64,000 bases of DNA, taken from positions 62,001 to 126,000 of the forward strand of contig NZ_JALIRM010000014.1 in the NCBI RefSeq assembly GCF_022900255.1, read 5' to 3'. The notes under the pieces were generated by a model that had not been told where the DNA came from, did not search any database, and saw nothing but the letters and a program-made list of their open reading frames with translations. Positions 48,109-56,796 of this stretch are shown here, piece by piece. A program made the position numbers and the translations under genes. The stretch comes from Lederbergia wuyishanensis. GTDB taxonomy: Bacteria > Bacillota > Bacilli > Bacillales > Bacillaceae_C. The first letter of the stretch is position 1. Every line of letters begins with the position of its first letter.

Positions 48109-49107
48109 TTATTGATCGAACATAGAAGTACTGTGCATCGGCTGTAGACGTGCCTTTGGATCAATATACGATTTTGCATTGCTGACAGCTGTTGGTGCTT
48201 CTCCGAACCCAGTTGCAATTAACTTAACTTTTCCAGGGTATGTAGTAATATCTCCTGCTGCATAAATACCTGGAATATTTGTTTCCATTCTACTATTTAC
48301 CACGATTGAATTTTTTTCGATATCCAATCCCCAGTCTTTAATAGGACCAAGAGAAGACACGAATCCATAATTCACGATCAACGAATCAAGTTCAACAGAA
48401 ATTTTTCTTTCGCCTTTGACCTCTTCTAATAATAGTTCTCTAATTGCTTGATCATCACAATTTAGATTAGAAGCTACAAAAGGAGTAAGTATATCTACTT
48501 TAGAATTTTGCAATTGAACAACGCTGCTTTCATGCGCACGGAATTTATCTCGACGGTGAATTAATGTAACTTTTTCTGCAATCGGTTCAAGCATTAGAGC
48601 CCAGTCAACCGCTGAGTCACCACCACCAAGAATAGCTACTTTTTGACCAGCAAACTTTTGCATATCGTCGATAAAATAGTGTAAATTTTTTCCTTCATAT
48701 TTGATAGCAGGCTCGATTTCAAGGCGACGAGGTTGAAAAGCTCCAATTCCAGCAGTGATGATAATCGTTTTGGAATAATGGATTTCTTCATCTGATGTAA
48801 GCCTAAACGTTCCATCTTCTAATTTTTCCACATTCGTAACAGCTTGACCAAGACAAACGGTTGGCGAAAACATAGACATCTGTTTTGTTAAATTATTAAC
48901 AAGTTCTTGAGCCTTAATTTTTGGAAAGCCTGCAACATCATATATATATTTTTCAGGATAAAGGGTAGAAAGCTGACCGCCTAGTTGTGGAAGACTTTCG
49001 ATTATTTTTACACTGGCATCTCTCAAGCCACCGTAAAAGGCGGTGAAAAGACCTGTTGGCCCTCCTCCTAAAATTGTTATATCGTATATTTTTTGATCTT
49101 CTTTCAA
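48109..49107 (-). CDS. yumC: Ferredoxin/flavodoxin-NADP+ reductase YumC
   Basis: A 332-residue thioredoxin-reductase-like FNR. The FAD motif is [16 protein letters not shown], the NADPH motif is [14 protein letters not shown], and [25 protein letters not shown] lies near the end. The CxxC of thioredoxin reductases is absent, as expected for the YumC class. It supplies electrons to ferredoxin and flavodoxin. GGAGGG lies upstream. It is divergent from yumB. Confidence 0.94.
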   Translation of the reverse strand: MKEDQKIYDITILGGGPTGLFTAFYGGLRDASVKIIESLPQLGGQLSTLYPEKYIYDVAGFPKIKAQELVNNLTKQMSMFSPTVCLGQAVTNVEKLEDGTFRLTSDEEIHYSKTIIITAGIGAFQPRRLEIEPAIKYEGKNLHYFIDDMQKFAGQKVAILGGGDSAVDWALMLEPIAEKVTLIHRRDKFRAHESSVVQLQNSKVDILTPFVASNLNCDDQAIRELLLEEVKGERKISVELDSLIVNYGFVSSLGPIKDWGLDIEKNSIVVNSRMETNIPGIYAAGDITTYPGKVKLIATGFGEAPTAVSNAKSYIDPKARLQPMHSTSMFDQ

Positions 49108-49253
49108 AGAAAATCCCTCCTATAATGCTTAAAAAAATCCATCTTTCACATCATATCATATACGAATTAATCTTACATAATCATACAAATGAATTAAAAT
49201 AAAAACTGGATAATTTTTGAATATTAATAATTTTCGTTTTTAGTCAAAATTGC

Positions 49254-49281
49254 TTGAAAAAGAAGTAGAAAAGCATATAAT
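49254..49281 (+). promoter_or_regulatory. Promoter candidate upstream of yumB
   Basis: TTGAAA (49254-49259), a 16-base spacer and TATAAT (49276-49281). It leaves a leader of about 140 bases before the ATG. A second -10-like TATATT occurs at 49376-49381. Confidence 0.65.
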
Positions 49282-49336
49282 GTAGAGGAGATGTTAATAA
49301 TTTATGACATTTTTCTGGATTTTTTTTTATGTTGTA

Positions 49337-49352
49337 CGTGAAGTGAATCACA
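49337..49352 (+). promoter_or_regulatory. FNR/CRP- or Rex-like palindrome upstream of yumB
   Basis: CGTGA-AGTGAA-TCACA matches the FNR/CRP-type TGTGA-N6-TCACA at nine of ten defined positions. It also partly fits the Rex box. If transcription uses the -10 at 49376, the site centre lies near -43, close to an activator position. If it uses the promoter at 49254, the site would be a downstream block. Confidence 0.45.
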
Positions 49353-49428
49353 TTAGGCACTTATAACATTTTAATTATATTCTCGTACAAGCTATTAATA
49401 ATACGTTGTAAAGGTGGAAGTGTATACT

Positions 49429-50646
49429 ATGAAAAGGCCCAAAATTGTTGTATTAGGTGCTGGCTACGGGGGCTTAATGACAGTAACCCGTCTGCAAAAA
49501 CAGCTTGGTAATAATGAAGCTGATATCGTTTTAGTAAATAAGAATGACTACCACTACGAAACTACATGGCTACATGAAGCTTCTGCAGGTACACTTCATC
49601 ATGACCGTGTTCGTTATGATATTAAAGATGTTATCGACCGAAGCAAAGTTGATTTTGTTCAAGCAACCGCTTTAAAAGTTGATCACCAAGCGAAAAAAGT
49701 CATTCTTGATAACGGTCAATTAGATTATGATTATTTAGTTGTTGCTCTTGGTGGAGCTTCCGAAACATTTGGTATTCAAGGATTAGACAAATATGCATTT
49801 TCTATTGTAAATGTGAATGCAGCTCGTCAAATTCGTGAACATATTGAATATCAATTTGCGACATATAGAGCTGAAGAAGTAAAAAATCCAAATCGTTTAA
49901 CAATCGTAGTTGGCGGTGCAGGATTTACTGGTATCGAATTTTTGGGGGAACTTGGAAACAGAATTCCTGAACTATGTAAAGAATATGATATCGATCAAAA
50001 GCTAGTACGAGTAATTTGTGTAGAAGCGGCTCCATCTGCTCTACCTGGATTCGATCCTGAACTTGTTAAATATGCGATGGCTAATTTAGAGAAAAAAGGC
50101 ATTGAGTTTATGATTGGTACGGCTATTAAAGAAGCTACACCAGAAGGTATTGTTGTTGCAAAAGGTGAAAATGAAACAGAAGAAATCAAAGCTGAAACGG
50201 TTATTTGGGCCGCTGGTGTTCGTGGGAACCCAATTATCGAAGCTTCTGAATTTGAGAACATGCGTGGCCGTGTAAAAGTTGATCCTGATTTACGTGCACC
50301 TGGACTTTCTGATGTGTTTGTCATCGGAGACTGCTCTCTTGTGATCAATGAAGAAATTAATCGTCCGTTCCCACCAACTGCTCAAATTGCAATGCAACAA
50401 GGGGAATTGGTAGCGAGAAATATTGCAAGATTAGTTAAAGGTAACACACATTTAGAGTCATTCACTTTTGATAATAAAGGTACTGTATGTTCATTGGGTG
50501 ACGATGATGCAATTGGAGTAGTGTTTGGAAAGAAAGTAACTGGTACCAAAGCATCATTCATGAAAAAAATGATTGATAACCGTGCTTTATTCATGATTGG
50601 CGGAGTGCCGCTTACAGTGAAAAAAGGGAAATTCAATATATTTTAA
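49429..50646 (+). CDS. yumB: NADH dehydrogenase-like flavoprotein YumB
   Basis: A 405-residue type II NADH:quinone oxidoreductase. The FAD motif is [12 protein letters not shown], the NAD motif [28 protein letters not shown] follows, and the quinone-site region is [15 protein letters not shown]. The C-terminal amphipathic tail would attach it to the membrane. It passes electrons from NADH to menaquinone. The ATG at 49429 follows AAAGGTGG; the GTG at 49414 would swallow that site. Confidence 0.92.
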   Translation: MKRPKIVVLGAGYGGLMTVTRLQKQLGNNEADIVLVNKNDYHYETTWLHEASAGTLHHDRVRYDIKDVIDRSKVDFVQATALKVDHQAKKVILDNGQLDYDYLVVALGGASETFGIQGLDKYAFSIVNVNAARQIREHIEYQFATYRAEEVKNPNRLTIVVGGAGFTGIEFLGELGNRIPELCKEYDIDQKLVRVICVEAAPSALPGFDPELVKYAMANLEKKGIEFMIGTAIKEATPEGIVVAKGENETEEIKAETVIWAAGVRGNPIIEASEFENMRGRVKVDPDLRAPGLSDVFVIGDCSLVINEEINRPFPPTAQIAMQQGELVARNIARLVKGNTHLESFTFDNKGTVCSLGDDDAIGVVFGKKVTGTKASFMKKMIDNRALFMIGGVPLTVKKGKFNIF

Positions 50647-50662
50647 CCACCCATAAGGAAAA

Positions 50663-50697
50663 GGCAGAGTCTAATGATTCTGCCTTTTTTGGGGATT
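50663..50697 (+). terminator. Terminator after yumB
   Basis: AAGGCAGA pairs with TCTGCCTT, followed by TTTTGGGG. Confidence 0.85.
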
Positions 50698-50734
50698 TAG
50701 TCATTAATAAATTGGAAACTATCTTCGGGGAAGT

Positions 50735-50820
50735 TGTTTCTGTCTATTTCTAAGTGCAGCAGATCAAATAACCTGAGAAGCTAATTGTCAAAAATCAGAT
50801 ATTTGCATATCGGAATAATA
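50735..50820. repeat. Strongly decayed copy of the dispersed intergenic repeat
   Basis: GATCAAATAACCTGAG and CAGATATTTGCATATCGG parallel GGTCAAATAACCTGAG and CAGAACATTTGCTTGTCGG of the 47780 copy. Stem pairing is mostly lost. The rest of 50698-50955 is AT-rich without a recognised element. Confidence 0.5.
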
Positions 50821-50955
50821 TGTTTATCATTTTAGAGATGTAGCTTACACATTTCTTTCAAAATCGTCATAAAGTTGTCTTATTATGATGATTGACGCAC
50901 CTTATTACATCTAGTAGACTTGGACATAGTGTAAAATCAAGGGGGGATTTTGTCC

Positions 50956-51276
50956 ATGTCGATCATTCCAATTTTATTGGTATCCATGCTTTTATTTTTT
51001 GTATTATTCTTTGGCATTGGATTTTTATTAAATATGTTACTGCGAATGACATGGATTATGGCTATCGTATATCCAATCATTGCGATATTAATAATTAACA
51101 AAGTAGATTTTAGTGAATACTTTACAAATACTAGTGCATCGTTTTCAAATTTAGGAAAAAGTGTTTCTGAACTTGCACCATTTGATCTTGCCATTTTAGC
51201 GAGTGGTTTGTTAGGAGCTATAACTTCTGGAGTAACTATGAGGTTACTTCGTGCAAAAGGATATAGAATGTTTTAA
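50956..51276 (+). CDS. yuiB: Membrane protein YuiB
   Basis: A 106-residue protein with three membrane spans. MLLFFVLFFGIGFLLNMLLR and TWIMAIVYPIIAILII are conserved in YuiB, as is the C-terminal LLRAKGYRMF. The function is unknown. GGGGGG lies nine bases before the ATG at 50956. A short terminator overlaps the stop. Confidence 0.88.
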   Translation: MSIIPILLVSMLLFFVLFFGIGFLLNMLLRMTWIMAIVYPIIAILIINKVDFSEYFTNTSASFSNLGKSVSELAPFDLAILASGLLGAITSGVTMRLLRAKGYRMF

Positions 51277-51304
51277 GACTTTCGTTATTAGGAAGTCTTT
51301 TTGT
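51275..51304 (+). terminator. Terminator after yuiB
   Basis: AAGACTTTC pairs with GGAAGTCTT, followed by TTTGTTTT. Confidence 0.75.
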
Positions 51305-51368
51305 TTTAGGGAAAAATATAGTGATATAATTCTTATTTTTCAGTTTTTTGTATACAGAAGGAATATTT

Positions 51369-51402
51369 CCTCTCAAAATGGGAAAGTATTAATTTTGAGA
51401 GG
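51369..51402 (+). promoter_or_regulatory. Hairpin that buries the yuiC ribosome site
   Basis: CCTCTCAAAAT (51369-51379) is perfectly complementary to ATTTTGAGAGG (51392-51402). The second arm contains the first bases of GAGAGGAG, the only ribosome site for the ATG at 51412. In the folded RNA, initiation should be blocked unless heat, a protein or a ligand opens the stem. Confidence 0.6.
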
Positions 51403-51411
51403 AGTGTATGG

Positions 51412-52119
51412 ATGCTATACATTAAACAAACAAGTAAAAGAATAATGATGTTATTTTTATTAATTGGGGCATTGTTAACAACATTCGAATCTATTACTGG
51501 AATGAATGCTAAAACATTTGCCGCAAAAACAACACCGAGTATCATTGCTGAATTTGAAAAAAGTTTATTTGTTTTTCCCCATATAAAAGAAAGGCGATTT
51601 TCGTTAAAAAATTTATATAATTCTATTGAGGAACAATTTACATACGTGGCAAGTTCCGCAAGTGAACCAAAGTTGCTAGAAGATGAAGATTGGTCTCAAT
51701 ATCCAACTGTGAAGGTAACCGCAACTGGTTACACTGCTGGGGTTGAATCTACTGGAAAAAATCCTGGTCATCCACAATACGGGATAACCTATTCAGGTGT
51801 AAAGGTAAAAAGAGACTTATATTCTACAATTGCGGCAGATATCAATGTTTTCCCTTTAGGCACGATTTTGTATATTCCTGACTATGGATATGGTGTAGTG
51901 GCGGACACGGGATCGGCTATAAAAGGAAATACAATCGATTTATATTACGAGACTGTAGAGCAGGTTTATAAAGAATGGGGAAAAAGAAAATTAGATGTTT
52001 ATATTATTCAAAAAGGTAATGGAACTCTAACCGAAAAAGATTTAGTTGCACTTAATGAAAACGAGACAATGCAGGTGTTTCGTCAAAGATTTTTAAAGAC
52101 TAATACGAATGATCAATAA
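51412..52119 (+). CDS. yuiC: YuiC, secreted 3D-domain protein (possible peptidoglycan lytic enzyme)
   Basis: A 235-residue protein with an N-terminal signal/anchor helix (about 11-33) and a C-terminal 3D domain (about 105-205). The three Asp residues of the family are visible in [37 protein letters not shown]. The fold is related to MltA/Sps double-psi barrels that cleave or bind peptidoglycan. The ribosome site GAGAGGAG lies in a perfect hairpin, which suggests translational control. Confidence 0.85.
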   Translation: MLYIKQTSKRIMMLFLLIGALLTTFESITGMNAKTFAAKTTPSIIAEFEKSLFVFPHIKERRFSLKNLYNSIEEQFTYVASSASEPKLLEDEDWSQYPTVKVTATGYTAGVESTGKNPGHPQYGITYSGVKVKRDLYSTIAADINVFPLGTILYIPDYGYGVVADTGSAIKGNTIDLYYETVEQVYKEWGKRKLDVYIIQKGNGTLTEKDLVALNENETMQVFRQRFLKTNTNDQ

Positions 52120-52160
52120 AAAAAGAAGCGGAATTTTTTATCCCGCTTCTTTTTTCTTTA
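52120..52160. terminator. Bidirectional terminator between yuiC and yuiD
   Basis: AAGAAGCGG pairs with CCGCTTCTT, flanked by A-rich sequence before and TTTTTT after. It overlaps the end of convergent yuiD. Confidence 0.85.
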
Positions 52161-52649
52161 TACAACAATCAATAATTTATGAAGTATCATTGCCCAAACA
52201 ATTCCAGTTAATCCACCAAAAAATACTTCAACTGGTTTATGGCCTAATAGTTCTTTTAGCTTTTTAAATTCTATTTGTTTTTCTTTTTGTGTTTTTCCTT
52301 GCCAATCGTGTAAATCTGATATCATTTTTTGAAAATCAAGGGAAAGTCTGTTGAGAACAGCTGCTTGTTCCCCAGCTTGTCTTCTGACTCCAGTTGCATC
52401 AAACATAACGATGATGGCAAAAATAGCTGAAACTGCAAAAAGAGTCGATCCTAAACCTTCATCAAGTGCAACACTAGTCGTTAATGCTGTTACGCCTGCT
52501 GAATGAGAACTAGGCATTCCCCCTGTAGATGTGATTAGTGACCAATCTACTTTTTTTGTCAACATAAATTGCAAGGGCACTTTTATAAATTGAGCAAAGA
52601 ATATAGCTGTGATGGCAGCCCAAAAGGGGAAATTATGTAGAAACTCCAT
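52158..52649 (-). CDS. yuiD: Acid phosphatase/vanadium haloperoxidase-related membrane protein YuiD
   Basis: A 163-residue DUF212 membrane protein. It has KVPLQFMLTKKVDWSLITST, GGMPSSHSAGVTAL and FDATGVRRQAGEQA, followed by KELLGHKPVEVFFGG near the end; the SSHS and RRxAGEQA motifs define the family. The ATG at 52649 fits the family length and has GGATG eight bases upstream; the frame is open a further 12 codons. A phosphatase role is likely but unproven. Confidence 0.86.
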   Translation of the reverse strand: MEFLHNFPFWAAITAIFFAQFIKVPLQFMLTKKVDWSLITSTGGMPSSHSAGVTALTTSVALDEGLGSTLFAVSAIFAIIVMFDATGVRRQAGEQAAVLNRLSLDFQKMISDLHDWQGKTQKEKQIEFKKLKELLGHKPVEVFFGGLTGIVWAMILHKLLIVV

Positions 52650-52803
52650 TCGTAACATCCTTTCACATAGTTGCAACGGTTCCATTTATCATACCACAAT
52701 ATATCATAAGAAATCATGCGTTATTTACGAAAGTTAGTCAATGTTTTCGGCTACGTGGATTAAAGATATAATATTCCAGTTTAGCTGTGGGCTTCGCTAA
52801 AAC

Positions 52804-52841
52804 TTTCGATACTCGAAATATATACTTATTTCATTTATAAT
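52804..52841 (+). promoter_or_regulatory. pepA promoter with a palindrome over the -35
   Basis: TCGAAA (52813-52818), a 17-base spacer and TATAAT (52836-52841). TTTCG-ATACT-CGAAA (52804-52818) is an inverted repeat whose right arm is the -35 itself, so a binding protein there would interfere with polymerase. Confidence 0.5.
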
Positions 52842-52861
52842 GGCATTTGAGGTGAAATAAA

Positions 52862-54367
52862 ATGTTTAAAATATCGAATGGAAATCCGTTTGAAAGTAGA
52901 AAAGAATGTTTAATTGTAGGTCTAATTGAAAAACCGGAAAAATTTACTGGAATGCTTGAACCGTTAGATCAGATTTTTGATGGGGAGCTAACAGACCTTG
53001 TTAAATCGGGGGATATTTCAGCAAAACATAAATCAATAGCTGTTATCCATGGTTTAGGTAAATCAAATGTTAAACGCTTTGTTTTTGTTGGCTTAGGGAA
53101 GGAAAAAGAAATAAGTTTTACAGGGTTGAAAGAGGCATTTGGAGCAGCAAGTAAAAAGCTTGCTAGTATGCGTATTCGAAACGTGGCAATAGCACTTGAT
53201 TCATTTGTTTCGGAAAAAATTAGGGAAGAGGAAGCAGCACTAGCTTTTAGTGAAGCGTTCATAATGGCTACATATCAGTTTGAAGGATATAGACAGAAAT
53301 CTAATGAACCGGAAATTAAGATAGACACGGTTGAGATTTTTACTAATGGAAACCATGATGAAATCAAGCTTGCTGCAGAGGTCGGAAGCACTTACGGGGA
53401 AGGAACGAATTTTGCAAGAACACTTGTAAACTTACCTGGAAATATGCTTAAAGCTAGCGATCTTGCCCAATATGCTAGAGAATTGGGAGAAAAGCATTCA
53501 TTTGAGGTAGAAATTTTAAATAAAGAGGAAATTGAAAAGCTAGGAATGGGAGCTTTTTTAGCGGTTAATCAAGGATCGGTTGAGCCTCCTTATATGATTG
53601 TCTTAAAATACCAAGGAAAAGACGAATGGACAGATGTAATGGGACTTGTTGGAAAAGGGATTACATTTGATACAGGCGGGTATTCAATTAAGCCAAAAGA
53701 CGGAATAGTCGGCATGAAGACTGATATGGGTGGAGCTGCTGCAGTATTAGGTGCGATGGAGATAATCGGAAATCTACGTCCAGAGCAAAATGTTGTAGCG
53801 GTTATTCCAACAACTGATAATATGATCAGTGGAAATGCCTTTAAACCAGATGATGTTATCACTTCTTTAAGCGGAAAAACAATTGAAGTGTTAAATACCG
53901 ATGCGGAAGGTAGACTTGTGCTGGCAGATGCTATGACTTACGCAAAACATCACGGTGCAAACTATTTAGTGGATGTAGCTACTTTAACAGGAGGAGTCAT
54001 AGTTGCACTTGGACTGGATAAAACAGGTGCTCTTACAAATGATGAAGCTCTCTTTGAAAAAGTATTGGAAGCTTCGTATGAAGCAGGAGAATTCATCTGG
54101 CGCCTTCCTTATACTGAAAAAGATAAAGAAAGAGTCCGCGGAAGTAAGGTTGCAGATTTAAATAATTCCCCTGGAAGAGAAGGTCATGCTATCATGGGTG
54201 GGGCTTTTATCGGAGAATTTGCAGAAGGCACACCATGGGTTCACTTGGATATAGCTGGCACAGCAACTACTAAATCCGATCACGAATTAGGTCCAGCAGG
54301 TGCCACAGGTGTGATGGCCCGAACGTTAGCGTTGCTTGTTGAAAATTTTTATTTAGAAAAAGAATAA
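52862..54367 (+). CDS. pepA: Leucyl aminopeptidase PepA (M17), YuiE
   Basis: A 501-residue M17 aminopeptidase. The catalytic domain has [18 protein letters not shown] with metal-binding Lys and Asp, [15 protein letters not shown], and the signature NTDAEGRL at residues 345-352. It releases N-terminal amino acids from peptides, using two metal ions in a hexamer. GGTG lies upstream of the ATG. Length matches the family, and nothing is missing. Confidence 0.95.
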   Translation: MFKISNGNPFESRKECLIVGLIEKPEKFTGMLEPLDQIFDGELTDLVKSGDISAKHKSIAVIHGLGKSNVKRFVFVGLGKEKEISFTGLKEAFGAASKKLASMRIRNVAIALDSFVSEKIREEEAALAFSEAFIMATYQFEGYRQKSNEPEIKIDTVEIFTNGNHDEIKLAAEVGSTYGEGTNFARTLVNLPGNMLKASDLAQYARELGEKHSFEVEILNKEEIEKLGMGAFLAVNQGSVEPPYMIVLKYQGKDEWTDVMGLVGKGITFDTGGYSIKPKDGIVGMKTDMGGAAAVLGAMEIIGNLRPEQNVVAVIPTTDNMISGNAFKPDDVITSLSGKTIEVLNTDAEGRLVLADAMTYAKHHGANYLVDVATLTGGVIVALGLDKTGALTNDEALFEKVLEASYEAGEFIWRLPYTEKDKERVRGSKVADLNNSPGREGHAIMGGAFIGEFAEGTPWVHLDIAGTATTKSDHELGPAGATGVMARTLALLVENFYLEKE

Positions 54368-54477
54368 TAGCTAAAATAAGGGAATGTTATTTCTAATTTG
54401 CCCATGCCATATAGACCTTTGTCGCATAAACAGATATAGAAGGGCATTTGTTTAGAGACAAAGGAGGTTGCTAATAA

Positions 54478-54729
54478 ATGATGTATTATCGCGGCCCTGT
54501 ACCTTATGGCGATAGTCGCTTTTTTGGATTGTTTGGCGCTCCTCTTGTAGGGGGCTTTTTTGGAGGATTGATTGGCGGAGGGCTTGCCAGTGCTTTTTTC
54601 CGCCCACGTCCAATCATAGCTTATCCACCAATTGCGCCGTATAGTTATGGAGGAGTGCCGCCAGTACCTTATGGCTATGGTGGATATGGTGCACCTGGAG
54701 CTTATGGAGCACCATATGGATATAATTGA
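54478..54729 (+). CDS. Small Gly/Tyr/Pro-rich protein, unknown
   Basis: An 83-residue protein with a central Gly-rich hydrophobic stretch (APLVGGFFGGLIGGGLASAF) that could span a membrane, followed by a Pro/Tyr/Gly tail of YGG, YGY and GAP repeats. AAAGGAGG is an optimal ribosome site, and a terminator follows, so it is a real gene. Such compositions occur in spore-coat or surface-associated Bacillus proteins, but I cannot assign a family. Confidence 0.7.
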   Translation: MMYYRGPVPYGDSRFFGLFGAPLVGGFFGGLIGGGLASAFFRPRPIIAYPPIAPYSYGGVPPVPYGYGGYGAPGAYGAPYGYN

Positions 54730-54762
54730 AATATGTTATTGCTAATAAAGCAATATGAAATA

Positions 54763-54796
54763 CGAAGAGCTCTCCGTCTTAGTGGGGAGCTTTTTG
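54763..54796 (+). terminator. Terminator after the Gly/Tyr-rich gene
   Basis: AGCTCTCC pairs with GGGGAGCT, followed by TTTTTG. Confidence 0.8.
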
Positions 54797-54857
54797 TATT
54801 CAATAAAGGAATCATGCCTCATGTATAGAATTATATATATGAAATGGAGTGAGCATA

Positions 54858-55241
54858 ATGGAAAAATCAAAAACTCTTCTTGATGCACTAGGTATTGAGA
54901 TAGTCGAGATTAAAAAGGGGAAAGTCATTGCAACAATGCCTGTGAACGAACATACAAGACAGCCTTATGGTTACTTGCATGGAGGGGCTTCAGTAGCTTT
55001 AGCCGAAACTGTTGCTAGCATTGGAGCATCAGCCATGATTGATTTGGAAAAAGAAATATGCTTTGGTCTAGAAATTAATGCCAATCATATCCGTTCAAAA
55101 AAGGATGGATTCGTAACGGCAATTGCAGAAGTACTTCATCATGGGAAGAGCACGATGGTTTGGGATATTAAAATCAAGGATGAAGAAGAAAACCTTATAA
55201 GTATATCAAGATGTACCGTGGCGATAGTTTCTAAAAGGTAG
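54858..55241 (+). CDS. yuxO: Hotdog-fold thioesterase YuxO (possible DHNA-CoA thioesterase)
   Basis: A 127-residue PaaI/MenI-type thioesterase. YLHGGASVALAETVASIGA contains the His-Gly-Gly and the catalytic Glu of the hotdog active site. The ATG at 54858 gives the family length; the GTG at 54849 lies on the ribosome site. B. subtilis YuxO is of this group, and close relatives hydrolyse 1,4-dihydroxy-2-naphthoyl-CoA in menaquinone synthesis, so that role is plausible. Confidence 0.85.
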   Translation: MEKSKTLLDALGIEIVEIKKGKVIATMPVNEHTRQPYGYLHGGASVALAETVASIGASAMIDLEKEICFGLEINANHIRSKKDGFVTAIAEVLHHGKSTMVWDIKIKDEEENLISISRCTVAIVSKR

Positions 55242-55305
55242 TGAGTTTTTGAAACTTTAATAAAGGGAAAGGTGATGTATACACTTAAAAGGAGTGATTT
55301 CGTAC

Positions 55306-55671
55306 ATGCCTTGGTCAAAGAATGATTACCCTGATTCAATGAAGAACTTACCCGAACAAGTTCGTAATAAGGCTATTGAAATTGCCAATGCTCTCATTGA
55401 TGATAATAAAGACGAGGGCAGGGCAATTGCGATTGGTATAGCTCAAGCACGTAAATATTTTGAAGATGACAATCATGAAAGACCTGAATACCATGTAATG
55501 GCAGATGGCGAAGACTGGGTATTGAAAAGGAAAGACGGGAAGCACGCGATTAAAAGAGAAGATACGAAAGAAGATTTAATTGATGAAGCTAAAGAGTATG
55601 TAAAGGAACATGATGGAGTCTTGTTTGTTCACAATAAAGATGGAGACGTTTCTCAAAGGCTTTATGATTAA
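55306..55671 (+). CDS. ydaT: YdaT-like protein (DUF2188, ChaB-like start)
   Basis: A 121-residue acidic protein. The N-terminal half, MPWSKNDYPDSMKNLPEQVR with EIANALIDDNKDEGRAIAIG, resembles YdaT/ChaB. The C-terminal half (about 62-118, VMADGEDWVLKRKDGKHAIK) is a DUF2188 repeat-like unit. AAAGGAGTG before the ATG at 55306 fixes the start. In B. subtilis ydaT belongs to the general stress regulon. The function is unknown. Confidence 0.8.
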   Translation: MPWSKNDYPDSMKNLPEQVRNKAIEIANALIDDNKDEGRAIAIGIAQARKYFEDDNHERPEYHVMADGEDWVLKRKDGKHAIKREDTKEDLIDEAKEYVKEHDGVLFVHNKDGDVSQRLYD

Positions 55672-55758
55672 TGCTATTTTTAAAAGTTTGTGCTTTTGTA
55701 AAAGCTCGAAAGCGGGTTTTCACTTAATAAAGAAAGTTTAGCGTTTCTTATAAGCTGC

Positions 55759-55853
55759 TAGCTCTTTTCTCAGCTGAAATGTAATTTGAGGGATAAACTA
55801 TTTTTCATTATTAAGTTTATACTACATTGCAATGATGCTTGAGAAAAGAGCTA
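55759..55853. repeat. Perfect 14-bp inverted repeat with nested stem upstream of the phosphotransferase gene
   Basis: TAGCTCTTTTCTCA (55759-55772) and TGAGAAAAGAGCTA (55840-55853) are exact complements 67 bases apart. Between them, ATAAACT and AGTTTAT form a second stem. The unit looks like a small non-autonomous element or a long leader hairpin and ends about 10 bases before the ribosome site of the next gene. Confidence 0.7.
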
Positions 55854-55878
55854 TGATTAATGAAAGGGGAGTTGGGGG

Positions 55879-56772
55879 ATGGATATCGAAAATGGAAATA
55901 AATCAATTGATCAAAAGATTGATACGTTAAATAATTTTAATTTGTTAGGTTTTAAAATTATTGATTGGAAAGAACTTAGCGGTGGAACATCAAGTAAGGT
56001 TTGGAAGTTGATAGGAGACGATGATCGGCTATATGTGTATAAGGAAAATGAAAAGGCTGTCATCATTGATGAATTACTTTTTTTAAAAACATATGAACAT
56101 CTAAAAATTTTACCAAAAGTCATATTTATAGATGAGAATCAACAGTATTATATTTATGAATTTATTGAAGGGAAAATTAATTCCCATTTAAATAATAAGG
56201 AATTCAACCTACAAATCTTGGTTGACGAACTTATTGCCCACTATCAACCATTTCCTGATAAGAAGTGGGGATATACTTACCAAAGATATAACAGTTATAG
56301 AGAATTTTTACTTACAGAAGTTAACAATGCAAGAGAAACAGTTGAAACGGTATTAACTTTTCAAGATTGTGAAAAAGTTAAGTCTTTTATAGATACAAAA
56401 GATGGGGGAGAAAACCCATACCTGCTTCACGGTGATTGTGGGGTACATAACTTTCTGCAAAAAAAAGATCTGCTTATCGGTATCATTGACCCTCTAACTC
56501 TTGCGGGTCCACCCCTTTTTGAGCTTGTATTTGCTTTCTGCTCTTCACCGGATGATTTGAAATTTGAAATTATTTATGACGTGGCACGAAAACTTCCAAC
56601 TTTTAATCACGATAAGAAATATTTAATAGAGGAAGTAATCATAGGACTTTATCTTCGTATAGAAAGGTGTTTATATCATCATCCAGACGATTTACCAGCC
56701 TATTTAAATGCATGGAGTTACTGGATATCATTACTTGATATAATCAATAAAAATGCCAATGATGAGGCTTAA
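55879..56772 (+). CDS. Aminoglycoside phosphotransferase / choline kinase-like protein
   Basis: A 297-residue APH-family kinase. The ATP-binding lobe has GGTSSKVWKLIG and VYKENEKAVI. The catalytic loop is LLHGDCGVHNFLQ (HGD....N), and the metal site is IIDPLTLAGPPLFEL. It probably phosphorylates a small hydroxyl compound; antibiotic resistance cannot be inferred. GGGGAG precedes the ATG. It stands alone and is convergent with yuxJ. Confidence 0.8.
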   Translation: MDIENGNKSIDQKIDTLNNFNLLGFKIIDWKELSGGTSSKVWKLIGDDDRLYVYKENEKAVIIDELLFLKTYEHLKILPKVIFIDENQQYYIYEFIEGKINSHLNNKEFNLQILVDELIAHYQPFPDKKWGYTYQRYNSYREFLLTEVNNARETVETVLTFQDCEKVKSFIDTKDGGENPYLLHGDCGVHNFLQKKDLLIGIIDPLTLAGPPLFELVFAFCSSPDDLKFEIIYDVARKLPTFNHDKKYLIEEVIIGLYLRIERCLYHHPDDLPAYLNAWSYWISLLDIINKNANDEA

Positions 56773-56796
56773 ATACTCATCATTGGCATTTTGCAA

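Noticed and set aside
55879-56772. Antibiotic-resistance aminoglycoside phosphotransferase
   Set aside because: The kinase motifs are generic for the APH/choline kinase fold; nothing ties it to an aminoglycoside.
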